Source of the DNA: JACCTH01 sp050741915
GTDB lineage: Bacteria > Actinomycetota > Acidimicrobiia > Spongiisociales > ZC4RG35
DNA length: 6,681 nt
Assembly (NCBI GenBank): GCA_050741915.1
Contig: JBOGEX010000166.1
Span: 1 to 6,681 of the forward strand
Direction of reading: 5' to 3'
The translations under genes and the position numbers were made by a program. Positions 1-5,242 of this stretch are shown one piece after another (within the stretch, counting starts at the first letter, position 1; each line of letters opens with the position of its first letter). The notes beneath the pieces are model-generated. The model saw nothing but the letters and a program-made list of their open reading frames with translations. It had not been told where the DNA came from and did not search any database.

Positions 1-31
1 TCGGCTCATCTGAGCAGAAGGAGTAGAGAAG

Positions 32-53
32 CCGCCGCTCGCCCGAGCGGCGG
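32..53. terminator. G+C-rich perfect hairpin, possible terminator of an upstream gene
   Basis: Positions 32-41 and 44-53 form a perfect 10-base inverted repeat; allowing a loop, this is a 9-bp stem with a GCCC loop. No T tract follows, but many high-G+C bacteria terminate at such stems without one. It lies just before the ribosome binding site of the 64-codon ORF at 79. It could therefore end a gene whose 3' end is left of the window, or be a leader structure for the ORF that follows. The structure is seen directly; the role is inferred. Confidence 0.5.
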
Positions 54-78
54 TGAATGCAAAGGAAGGACACGGTTC

Positions 79-273
79 ATGTTCGGACGCAAGATACCAA
101 AGCAGTCTGACGGGCAGCCCAGTGGGGCACCCCCCGCTGCTACCGAGTCAGATCGTATCACCTCATACCGGGTCGACCAGGACGCGGCACCGCCGACCAT
201 TGGTATCGCCAAAACGACGTCCTACGTAAACGCCATGCAATTCAATGCCCGAGGATACGAAACGCTCAACTGA
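79..273 (+). CDS. Possible small hypothetical protein (64 aa), not recognised
   Basis: ATG at 79 is preceded by a strong Shine-Dalgarno stretch, AGGAAGGA at 63-70, eight bases upstream. This is the main reason to treat it as a real gene. The product has a basic N-terminus (MFGRKIPK), a Ser/Pro/Ala/Gln-rich middle and a Tyr/Asn-rich end. It has no membrane segment, no cysteine and no motif I recognise. It is bracketed by two strong hairpins (32-53 and 282-310) and lies 150 bases before coxD, so it may share a transcript with coxD or be a separate small unit. Against it: no homology can be claimed and the composition is low-complexity. It could instead be a chance ORF in the coxD leader. Confidence 0.45.
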   Translation: MFGRKIPKQSDGQPSGAPPAATESDRITSYRVDQDAAPPTIGIAKTTSYVNAMQFNARGYETLN

Positions 274-275
274 CT

Positions 276-316
276 CCCCGAGGGGATCCCGTCGCGACGG
301 CCGGATCCCCGAAGGG
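276..316. promoter_or_regulatory. Nested hairpin between the 64-aa ORF and coxD
   Basis: GGGGATCC at 282-289 pairs perfectly with GGATCCCC at 303-310. The interior contains the 12-base palindrome CCGTCGCGACGG (289-300). CCCCGA occurs both before the stem (276-281) and overlapping its right arm (307-312), so alternative pairings with the GGGG at 282-285 are possible. There is no T run. It may terminate the 64-aa ORF or act as an attenuator or processing site ahead of coxD. The remaining bases to 423 hold only the coxD ribosome binding site, AAGGAG at 410-415. The structure is directly visible; the function is inferred. Confidence 0.4.
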
Positions 317-423
317 CTAGGCCCCCGAAGTGCTGGCCGACGTCAGCAGAGTGGACGCGGCTACCCTCAACCTGTTGGACTTCGCCGCTCAGCGGCCGCC
401 AGCGTTGCCAAGGAGACCGCTCA

Positions 424-1299
424 ATGAACTATCCGAGTACCGTCAAAGAACTTACCGAAACGTTGCGCCGGGGCGATTACCTGGCGGACCGGGGATTGGC
501 GACGGCGGTGTTCGTGGCGATGTCCCTGAAGCGACCTCTCCTCCTCGAAGGGGAGGTGGGCGTTGGCAAGACTCAGATCGCCAAGGTCCTGGCCTCGGTG
601 TTCGACCGTAAGTTGATTCGGCTGCAGTGTTACGAGGGCATCGACACCAACCAAGCCCTCTACGAATGGGACTACGCCCGCCAGCTCCTCTACATCCGGG
701 CCTTGTCCGATCGTGACATCGGCGGCGAGGAAGCGGTCGAGAAGCTGTTCGGTCCGAGGTTCCTTCTCGAGCGCCCGCTGATGCAGGCCATCCAGCTTGG
801 CGAGCAGGCCGTGTTGCTGATCGACGAGGTCGATCGCGCCGATGATGAGTTCGAAGCATTCCTGCTTGAGGTGCTGTCCGACTTCCAGATCAGCATTCCC
901 GAGGTCGGCACCATCATGGCCGAACATCCACCGCTGGTGGTCTTGACCTCCAACCGCACCCGGGACCTGCACGACGCCCTCAAGCGGCGCTGCATGTACC
1001 ACTGGATCGGCTACCCGGAACCCGACCGCGAGGTAGAGATCGTCGTCGTTCAGGCGCCCGAGGTGTCCGAGGCGCTCGCCCGCAAGGTGGTGGCAGCGGT
1101 CAACCGGCTCCGCGAGATGGATCTGGCGAAGCCGCCGGGTGTCGCTGAGACTATCGACTGGTCCCGCACCCTCGCGTTCCTCGGCGAGACCGGTCTCAAC
1201 GCTGCCGTCGCCGATGTCACCCTCGGTGCGATCGTGAAGGATCGCGACGACCTCGCCCTGGTACGTGACAACCTCAGCGAAGTGACGTCCAATGCCTGA
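424..1299 (+). CDS. coxD: CoxD, AAA+ (MoxR-type) ATPase for CO dehydrogenase maturation
   Basis: This 291-residue protein is an AAA+ ATPase of the MoxR/CoxD family, at the usual length. Visible motifs are Walker A GEVGVGKT (residues 43-50), Walker B LLIDEVD (131-137), the sensor-1 region LTSN (174-177), and an arginine cluster LKRRC (186-190) of the kind that serves as arginine finger. The early pattern QCYEGIDTNQALYEWDY (68-84) is typical of CoxD rather than of other MoxR proteins. In Oligotropha carboxidovorans CoxD is required for building the Cu-S-Mo site of CODH, with CoxE. Start ATG 424 has AAGGAG at 410-415, eight bases away. coxE follows after 27 bases in the same reading frame, behind a single TGA. 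Cytoplasmic, likely membrane-associated through partners (inference). It could serve another molybdenum hydroxylase, because the structural genes are not in view. Confidence 0.93.
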   Translation: MNYPSTVKELTETLRRGDYLADRGLATAVFVAMSLKRPLLLEGEVGVGKTQIAKVLASVFDRKLIRLQCYEGIDTNQALYEWDYARQLLYIRALSDRDIGGEEAVEKLFGPRFLLERPLMQAIQLGEQAVLLIDEVDRADDEFEAFLLEVLSDFQISIPEVGTIMAEHPPLVVLTSNRTRDLHDALKRRCMYHWIGYPEPDREVEIVVVQAPEVSEALARKVVAAVNRLREMDLAKPPGVAETIDWSRTLAFLGETGLNAAVADVTLGAIVKDRDDLALVRDNLSEVTSNA

Positions 1300-1326
1300 G
1301 ACGCCTCACGGATCCGTCTGACACCG

Positions 1327-2472
1327 ATGTCGCGAAACCACGGTGGGTTCACGACGGTGCTCGTCGACTTCGGCCGCGCGCTGCGCTCGAAGGGTTTAGC
1401 CATTGGCTCGGGTGACATCCTCACCTACTGCAAGGCAATGGCCCCGCTGGATCCGACCGACCTCGTAGACCTCTACTGGGCCGGGCGGACCACCCTCATC
1501 ATGCGCCGCGAGGATATAGTCGTCTACGATGAGGTGTTCCGGGCCTTTTTCCTCGCGTCCGACAGTCCGGTCCAACAAATGCTGAAGGTCAAGGCCCAGT
1601 CGGACCCCGAAGCAGAAACGCCGTTCGAGATCCCCGCCACGGAGCCCTCAGGCAAGGAGCAGGAGGAGGAAACCCTCCTCGGGCTCATGGCCTCGAACGT
1701 CGAGACCCTCAAGCACCGGTCCTTCGGCGAGTGCACCAAAGACGAGATCGATGCGATACGACGCATCATGTCGCGCATCAAACTGACCCCCCCCAAACGC
1801 CGCACCCGCAGGACGAAAACCTCGGGCGACGGGCGGCGGCCGGACATGCGCCGGACGATCCGCGAATCACTGCGCACGAACGGCGAGATGGTCCACCTGT
1901 ACTGGCGTCGGCGCCGGATGCGGCTGCGTCCGCTGATCCTCATCCTCGACGTGTCCGGCTCGATGTCGGACTACTCTCGAGCTTTGCTGCAATTCGCCTA
2001 TTCCGCCAAACGCGGTGCCTCCCAGCGCGCCTCCCAGAAGGTTGAGGTTTTCTGCTTCGGCACCCGGCTGACCTGCGTGACGAAGACACTCCAGACCCGC
2101 AAACCGGACGAAGCGCTGGAGCGCGCCGCGAAGCTTGTGGTCGACTGGGAGGGCGGCACCCGCATCGGTGATTCGCTCGACAAGTTCGTCCGCCTGTGGG
2201 CCCGCAGAGGCATGTGCCGCGGCGGCGTCGTCGTGATCTGCTCCGACGGCCTCGATCGGGGCGATCCGGAACTCCTCTCCGACTCTATGGAGCGGCTCTC
2301 CCGGCTGTGCCACAACATCGTGTGGATGAACCCGCACAAGGGCAACAACCCCGACTACCAGCCTCAGACCGTCGGCATGATGGTCGCGGAGCCGTACATC
2401 GACGTGCTCCTGTCCGGCCACGACCTGAGCAGCCTTGAAGAACTCGCCACACTGCTTCCGAAACTCGGCTAG
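1327..2472 (+). CDS. coxE: CoxE, von Willebrand factor A domain protein (CODH maturation)
   Basis: This 381-residue protein matches the CoxE family. The N-terminal part opens with LVDFGRALRSKGLAIGSGD (12-30). An Arg/Lys-rich linker (about 155-200) leads into a VWA domain with MIDAS residues DVSGSMS (208-214), a downstream Thr in WEGGTRIG (274-281) and SDGLDRGDP (306-314). The C-terminal NPHKGNN...GMMVAEPYID pattern is also CoxE-like. It is the expected metal-binding partner of the CoxD ATPase. The start is uncertain. ATG 1327 has no convincing Shine-Dalgarno; GTG 1357 has a GGTGG about ten bases before it and would begin at the conserved LVDFGRAL region. A nine-codon frame, ATG 1292 to TGA 1321, overlaps the coxD stop and could couple translation. 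The TAG stop is embedded in TAGGAGG, which is also the ribosome binding site of the next gene. Confidence 0.92.
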   Translation: MSRNHGGFTTVLVDFGRALRSKGLAIGSGDILTYCKAMAPLDPTDLVDLYWAGRTTLIMRREDIVVYDEVFRAFFLASDSPVQQMLKVKAQSDPEAETPFEIPATEPSGKEQEEETLLGLMASNVETLKHRSFGECTKDEIDAIRRIMSRIKLTPPKRRTRRTKTSGDGRRPDMRRTIRESLRTNGEMVHLYWRRRRMRLRPLILILDVSGSMSDYSRALLQFAYSAKRGASQRASQKVEVFCFGTRLTCVTKTLQTRKPDEALERAAKLVVDWEGGTRIGDSLDKFVRLWARRGMCRGGVVVICSDGLDRGDPELLSDSMERLSRLCHNIVWMNPHKGNNPDYQPQTVGMMVAEPYIDVLLSGHDLSSLEELATLLPKLG

Positions 2473-2486
2473 GAGGCCAGAATCCA

Positions 2487-2795
2487 ATGTTGATCAGATG
2501 GAGCGTCGGGATCGAGGCCGAGGGCGACCGCATCATGAAGCGTGAGGAGGTCGTCGAACTGGCCGACGCGGTCGCACCAATCAGCGGCATCGCGACCGGC
2601 ATCGGCACAAACCGCTACGGTGCACAGGTCATCGTGTTCGCCGACAGCCGCGAGGACGCGATCAAGAGAGGTAAGGAACATTTCGCTAATGCCGTGCAGA
2701 AGGCAGGGCTGCCGGTCTACCCAATCGTGCGTGTCGAGGCGGTCAGCGAGGATGACGACGAGGCAGACGACATGGCAGACGACATGTATTCCTGA
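2487..2795 (+). CDS. Conserved-looking hypothetical protein, 102 aa, acidic C-terminal tail
   Basis: This is a small soluble protein with no signal peptide or membrane segment. The body (about residues 1-88) looks like an alternating strand/helix alpha-beta fold. It begins MLIRWSVGIEAEGDRI, then a helix, GIATGIGTNRYGAQVIVFA, a charged helix, and the strand LPVYPIVRVEAV. The small ferredoxin-like arrangement is my guess. The last ~15 residues are almost all Asp/Glu/Ala/Met, produced in part by a 12-base tandem duplication. The ribosome binding site AGGAGG (2471-2476) overlaps the coxE stop codon, so translation is probably coupled to coxE. I recall similar GIATGIGT...YGAQ proteins in actinobacteria, but no function. 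Its place between coxE and a GIY-YIG-like gene suggests co-expression, not necessarily a role in CODH assembly. Confidence 0.82.
   Translation: MLIRWSVGIEAEGDRIMKREEVVELADAVAPISGIATGIGTNRYGAQVIVFADSREDAIKRGKEHFANAVQKAGLPVYPIVRVEAVSEDDDEADDMADDMYS
2763..2786 (+). repeat. 12-base tandem duplication in the acidic tail
   Basis: GCAGACGACATG occurs twice in a row (2763-2774 and 2775-2786). It is in frame and encodes a repeated ADDM unit near the C-terminus of the 102-aa protein. It probably arose by slippage; length variation between strains would be expected. Confidence 0.85.
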
Positions 2796-2862
2796 CGCGG
2801 CCGCATCCGGTACGCTTCCCCATACTGGCTAAGACGCCTCACGATAGACACAAGGACGCTTG

Positions 2863-2886
2863 ATGAACACACAGGTCGGAACATGA
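2863..2886 (+). CDS. Seven-codon mini-ORF coupled to the GIY-YIG-like gene
   Basis: ATG 2863 opens a seven-codon frame (MNTQVGT) that ends with TGA at 2884-2886. That stop overlaps the ATG (2883) of the next gene as ATGA. The mini-ORF has the better Shine-Dalgarno, AAGGA at 2852-2856 with a 6-base spacer, whereas ATG 2883 has only AGGTCGGA. This arrangement is typical of translational coupling, in which ribosomes load on the leader and restart at the overlap. The layout is directly visible; that it is translated is inference, and such a short frame can occur by chance. Confidence 0.4.
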   Translation: MNTQVGT

Positions 2887-3353
2887 TCCGCCTCGGATCC
2901 TTGGCCGGCTACTCGTTCGAGGGCCCGCGGATCCTTGGTGGCTGGACTCCGCCGCAAAGGTCGGCGGTTTTCGCCATCATGTACAAGCCGGATCCTGAGA
3001 ACAAGCCCGACCGCTATGCGGTCATCTACGTCGGCCATGCCGACAACATGGCCGAAGCCGGCTTTCCGTTCAAGCATCCGCGGTCCAACTGCTGGATAGC
3101 GCGGGCCAACTCGCGCTGGAAGCTCCATATCTGCACCTATGAGGTCGCCGGGTGGGCGCGAGCGCACCGCGAAGAGATCGTCCAGGAACTCACCGCTATC
3201 TACAACCCGCACTGCAACGAGCAGAAGTACGACAAAGTATGGAAGGACGAGTGGATCGGGGCGTACAAGTCCGAACTGACCGGCCCACTCGCCCAACGTG
3301 GCCCCGACCCACGTGACCGCGACCCACGTGGCCCCGACGAGGCCCCGCTGTAA
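2883..3353 (+). CDS. Divergent GIY-YIG-like domain protein, 156 aa
   Basis: The layout resembles the GIY-YIG nuclease fold. A first strand VFAIMY (29-34) stands where GIY would be. YAVIYVGHADN (45-55) stands where YIG would be. A basic/aromatic stretch with FKHPRSNCW (63-71) follows, then a helix with a candidate catalytic Glu, QELTAIYNPHCN (101-112), matching the family's E...P..N ending. The GIY motif is poorly conserved and the canonical catalytic Arg is not obvious, so nuclease activity is uncertain. It may be a catalytically weak or repurposed member. There is no signal peptide or membrane span. The last ~20 residues are a low-complexity Pro/Arg/Asp tail built from 15-base repeats. It is the last gene of the plus-strand operon, 87 bases after the 102-aa gene and just before the convergent terminator. 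Why a GIY-YIG-like protein sits behind coxDE is not known to me. Confidence 0.75.
   Translation: MIRLGSLAGYSFEGPRILGGWTPPQRSAVFAIMYKPDPENKPDRYAVIYVGHADNMAEAGFPFKHPRSNCWIARANSRWKLHICTYEVAGWARAHREEIVQELTAIYNPHCNEQKYDKVWKDEWIGAYKSELTGPLAQRGPDPRDRDPRGPDEAPL
3294..3338 (+). repeat. Three 15-base tandem repeats at the 3' end of the GIY-YIG-like gene
   Basis: Three adjacent in-frame 15-base units lie at 3294-3308, 3309-3323 and 3324-3338. They differ at two or three positions and share the core ACGTGRCCSCGAC. They encode QRGPD, PRDRD and PRGPD. Units two and three each contain the palindrome CACGTG. This is a small minisatellite that lengthens a disordered, charged C-terminal tail. Confidence 0.85.
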
Positions 3354-3370
3354 CGAACCGCGAAAGACGA

Positions 3371-3408
3371 CAGTGGGCAGCGGCCAAATTGATGGTCGCT
3401 GCCCACTG
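3371..3408. terminator. Bidirectional stem-loop terminator between convergent operons
   Basis: CAGTGGGCAGCG (3371-3382) is perfectly complementary to CGCTGCCCACTG (3397-3408). Three further pairs (one G-U) extend the stem to about 15 bp with an 8-base A/T-rich loop. It sits 17 bases after the TAA of the plus-strand operon and about 40 bases after the TAA of the minus-strand operon. Moderately T-rich stretches follow on both strands, although neither is a long U run. Position and stem strength support a shared terminator. Confidence 0.88.
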
Positions 3409-3450
3409 AGTTCTCTCCGTTGCTACCGACGGGAGGGGACGTGCGCAGAA

Positions 3451-3810
3451 TTAATGACGAGCGTCTCGGAAACCCACCGTGTCCATCAGACGGGAACGCC
3501 GACGGCCCGAGGCCGGGACATTGGTGTGCCCGTTAACCGGAGCAGGCGCAGGTGGAGCCAGCTTCGCGGCGATACGCTCAGCGCCCCCGTACAACAGCGG
3601 CAGTGCTCCTGCCACCACTCCACCCGTTCGGTTGATGTGCTCAACCTCAGGCACAATCACCTCGCACTGCTTGACGATCGTCTTCACGCTCTCGCAGCAG
3701 TCATCGAGATTGTCGGCGATGCGGTTGAGCAGCACACCGATCACGAAGAGGAAGATCGCCAGCACAGCAACCAGCAAGCCGATGACGACTACCGTTAGGA
3801 GGATAAGCAT
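3451..3810 (-). CDS. Small single-span membrane protein A (119 aa)
   Basis: A strongly hydrophobic N-terminal segment (about residues 3-27) is followed directly by LLNRIADNLDDCCESV, an amphipathic helical stretch with Cys 38, 39 and 49. A Gly/Ala-rich region comes next, then a Pro/Ala and Arg-rich tail. The expected topology is an N-terminal anchor with the rest on one side of the membrane. The V-L-(L/M)-N-R-I sequence just after the membrane span also occurs in protein E (4951-5208), suggesting the two are distant paralogues. Start ATG 3810 lies 2 bases after the stop of protein B, with a GGAAAGGG-like ribosome binding site inside the end of B. It is the last gene of the minus-strand operon. 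I do not recognise a named family; it could be mistaken for a DUF948-like protein. Confidence 0.87.
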   Translation of the reverse strand: MLILLTVVVIGLLVAVLAIFLFVIGVLLNRIADNLDDCCESVKTIVKQCEVIVPEVEHINRTGGVVAGALPLLYGGAERIAAKLAPPAPAPVNGHTNVPASGRRRSRLMDTVGFRDARH

Positions 3811-3812
3811 CT

Positions 3813-4115
3813 CTAGCCCTTTCCACCAGTCGGCGTCCCGGAACCAGTCAGAACCCTGGTCAGGAACAAGTGATGCTGCAGGCCCTCTGCCAATACTGCG
3901 TCGACCCTGTCAGCCGTGATAGGAATAAGAGCCGCATTGACGGTATTCTCGGGAATAGCCCGGAGAGTGTCCCGGACCCCCACCACATCTCGATCGATGG
4001 ACCTGACCGAAATCACGAGGAACGTCAGCAATGCGATCACCACGGCGACGACGACGACGGCCATACCTATTGCGACCCACCAGAAGGTGATCTCTTCAGG
4101 CGCATATCCAGGCAT
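3813..4115 (-). CDS. Small single-span membrane protein B (100 aa)
   Basis: A short acidic N-terminus is followed by one long membrane segment (about residues 11-35, starting FWWVAIGMAV). The hydrophilic helix VRSIDRDVVGVRDTLRAIPE comes next, and a soluble C-terminal half ends in a Gly/Thr-rich tail. There are no cysteines or enzyme motifs. The start ATG at 4115 has GGAGG (complement of 4122-4126) six bases upstream, inside the last codons of protein C. The gap to C is 2 bases and the gap to A is 2 bases, so C, B and A are surely co-transcribed and probably translationally coupled. I infer the same type of function as its neighbours A, C, D and E: a membrane-anchored coiled or amphipathic helix acting as a structural partner. 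Confidence 0.87.
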   Translation of the reverse strand: MPGYAPEEITFWWVAIGMAVVVVAVVIALLTFLVISVRSIDRDVVGVRDTLRAIPENTVNAALIPITADRVDAVLAEGLQHHLFLTRVLTGSGTPTGGKG

Positions 4116-4117
4116 CG

Positions 4118-4402
4118 CTAACCTCCAAGCCGAGCTCGTCCGCGTTCCAGACCTCCGATGATGACCTCAGCGTGGTCGATCGTCTGTCGCAGATCCGCCA
4201 ACGGGAGCGTGTTCCGGTATGACTGCTGCAGGGCCGCATTAATCTGCGGTGCCTGACGGGCGATCCGCGCAGCGAGGACCAGGATCGGGGCTACCAGTGC
4301 CACCACAGCCGAGATCACCACGACAGCGATCGCGAAACCCAGATACCAGCCGAACAGATGCGCCTCACCGGGCCCGGGTGCCTGTTGCGCAAACAACAAC
4401 AT
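4118..4402 (-). CDS. Small single-span membrane protein C (94 aa)
   Basis: After about 15 polar residues (QQAPGPGEAH region) comes a long hydrophobic stretch, about residues 17-45. It is followed by the helix ARIARQAPQINAALQQSYRN and an amphipathic helix with LRQTIDHAEVIIGGLERGRA. The ribosome binding site AAAGGAGGG reads on the minus strand from about 4418 to 4410, eight bases before the ATG at 4402. The stretch between this gene and the DUF1059 gene (48 bases) shows nothing beyond that site. It is unrecognised at family level. Topology and tail character match proteins A, B, D and E. Confidence 0.85.
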   Translation of the reverse strand: MLLFAQQAPGPGEAHLFGWYLGFAIAVVVISAVVALVAPILVLAARIARQAPQINAALQQSYRNTLPLADLRQTIDHAEVIIGGLERGRARLGG

Positions 4403-4450
4403 CCCGCAGCCCTCCTTTCGGTAGCTGTCTTGTTACGGGGTCACCAAGAC

Positions 4451-4630
4451 CTAGCGGTCCGGTGTCTTCGTTACACAAGTCGTCTCAAGGTAACCCAAGA
4501 CCGTCTGTGTCGCCGCTTGGAGGTTGTGGTACTCCTTGACATGTTCGGCAACCTGCCGCATCAGATCCTCCTTGTTGGAGGATCTGGCTTGCGAGCTGCA
4601 CTCCTGGTGACCACAATTGAACTCATACAT
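4451..4630 (-). CDS. DUF1059-type small protein (59 aa), possible zinc binder
   Basis: This short gene has ATG at 4630 and TAG at 4451-4453. A ribosome binding site AAGGAG stands about nine bases before the start. The protein begins MYEFNCGHQEC, continues with the helix NKEDLMRQVAEHVKEYHNLQ, and ends VLGYLETTCVTKTP. This Cys-X4-Cys then His-X4-His layout (C6, C11, H30, H35) matches DUF1059, a family of ~55-65 residue proteins, and resembles a compact zinc-finger-like site; metal binding is inference. It is soluble, with no membrane segment, yet is placed between small membrane proteins D and C with spacers of 49 and 48 bases. Its size makes it easy to overlook. It could be a small regulator or an assembly factor for the neighbouring membrane proteins. 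Confidence 0.85.
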   Translation of the reverse strand: MYEFNCGHQECSSQARSSNKEDLMRQVAEHVKEYHNLQAATQTVLGYLETTCVTKTPDR

Positions 4631-4679
4631 CTGAAGAACTCCTTCCCGACGGTACCCGAAGCGGGCACCATCGCACCAA

Positions 4680-4907
4680 CTACACCTGCTCCGCCATTGA
4701 CCTCACGGGTGCGAGGTTGGCGTTCACCGAAGGAATAACCTCCGGAACTGTCCTCGTCTGGTACGCGATCGCTCCTACGCCCACGATGATCGTACCAAGC
4801 GTCCAGGAGATGTGCTTCAGCTGAGAAATTACCTTCAACAGCGAAATGCCAAGAACGGCCACGATCAGCAAGGTGGCCAGCAGCGTGACCCACGCGGCTG
4901 CAGGCAT
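4680..4907 (-). CDS. Small membrane protein D (75 aa)
   Basis: One clear N-terminal membrane segment (about residues 5-27) is followed by VISQLKHISW. A second weakly hydrophobic stretch (about 34-48, LGTIIVGVGAIAY) may be a second span or a buried helix. The C-terminal end TVPEVIPSVNANLAPVRSMAE is amphipathic. ATG 4907 has a GA-rich ribosome binding site AGGAGGAAG directly upstream. The other frame open on the same strand across this region (4561-4938) is Arg-rich and lacks such a site, so I reject it. The gap from protein E is 43 bases. Family not recognised. Confidence 0.83.
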   Translation of the reverse strand: MPAAAWVTLLATLLIVAVLGISLLKVISQLKHISWTLGTIIVGVGAIAYQTRTVPEVIPSVNANLAPVRSMAEQV

Positions 4908-4950
4908 GACTTCCTCCTCTTCTTCGATCGGTTATCACGCAGGCCGCTCG

Positions 4951-5208
4951 CTAGGCTCCCAGCAGCTGCCCGACACGCTTAACATAGCGAGTGGCGCCAA
5001 TCGAGACTTCCTTAACCGTGCTGTCCGTTTCTGCCAACAGCTCCGGAACGTTGTCGAGCTCCCCGGTCAAGATGACACCATTGTACAGAATATCATCGCA
5101 CGTCGCGCGGATTCGATCCACTGGCGTAACGATGCGGTTCATCAACACCGCAACGATGGGCAACACTACGAAGAGCAGAATCAGGTTACCAATCCACCAC
5201 AAGATCAT
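4951..5208 (-). CDS. Small single-span membrane protein E (85 aa), next to coxG
   Basis: The protein starts within the membrane segment (MILWWIGNLILLFVVLPIVA, to about residue 23). MNRIVTPVDRIRATCDDI follows, and then a polar helical tail with one Cys (37) and the stretch ELLAETDSTVKEVSIGA. AAGGAG (complement of 5218-5223) lies nine bases before ATG 5208. It follows coxG by 34 bases, the first of the five small membrane genes. The post-span V-L-(L/M)-N-R-I sequence is shared with protein A, the last gene, which suggests the set arose partly by duplication. A role as membrane partner of CoxG is an inference from adjacency. Confidence 0.86.
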   Translation of the reverse strand: MILWWIGNLILLFVVLPIVAVLMNRIVTPVDRIRATCDDILYNGVILTGELDNVPELLAETDSTVKEVSIGATRYVKRVGQLLGA

Positions 5209-5242
5209 ATCCGGTCTCTCCTTCGCTTAAGGATCTTAGTCA

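Noticed and set aside
245..427. 60-codon plus-strand frame whose TGA overlaps the coxD ATG (ATGA)
   Set aside because: The product is Arg/Ser/Gly-rich as expected of an out-of-frame reading, it overlaps the better-supported 64-codon ORF and runs through a strong hairpin, and it has no good ribosome binding site.
321..430. Plus-strand stretch reading VLADVSRVDAATLNLLDFAAQ as a gene remnant
   Set aside because: It looks mildly protein-like, but it runs out of frame into coxD and matches no family I know.
421..1002. Long minus-strand open frame opposite coxD
   Set aside because: High-G+C antisense shadow; coxD motifs make the plus strand certain.
1867..2487. 206-codon minus-strand open frame opposite coxE
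   Set aside because: Antisense shadow of the VWA region with no recognisable domain.
1299..2843. 12-base match AGACGCCTCACG at 1299-1310 and 2832-2843, both in gaps between genes
   Set aside because: About one such 12-base match is expected by chance in a window this size, and no further similarity surrounds it.
3298..3798. Plus-strand open frame across the terminator and membrane protein A
   Set aside because: It spans the terminator hairpin, lies opposite a membrane protein with a clear start and ribosome binding site, and has shadow-like composition.
4427..4450. GTCTTG...CAAGAC inverted repeat between the DUF1059 gene and membrane protein C
   Set aside because: Only 6 bp with a 12-base loop and little extra pairing; too weak to call a terminator or regulatory hairpin.
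4358..4738. 126-codon plus-strand frame opposite the DUF1059 gene
   Set aside because: The minus strand carries the DUF1059 signature and ribosome binding sites; this frame has neither.
4561..4938. 125-codon minus-strand frame overlapping membrane protein D
   Set aside because: Arg/Ser-rich composition and no ribosome binding site, compared with a strong site and membrane span for protein D in the other frame.
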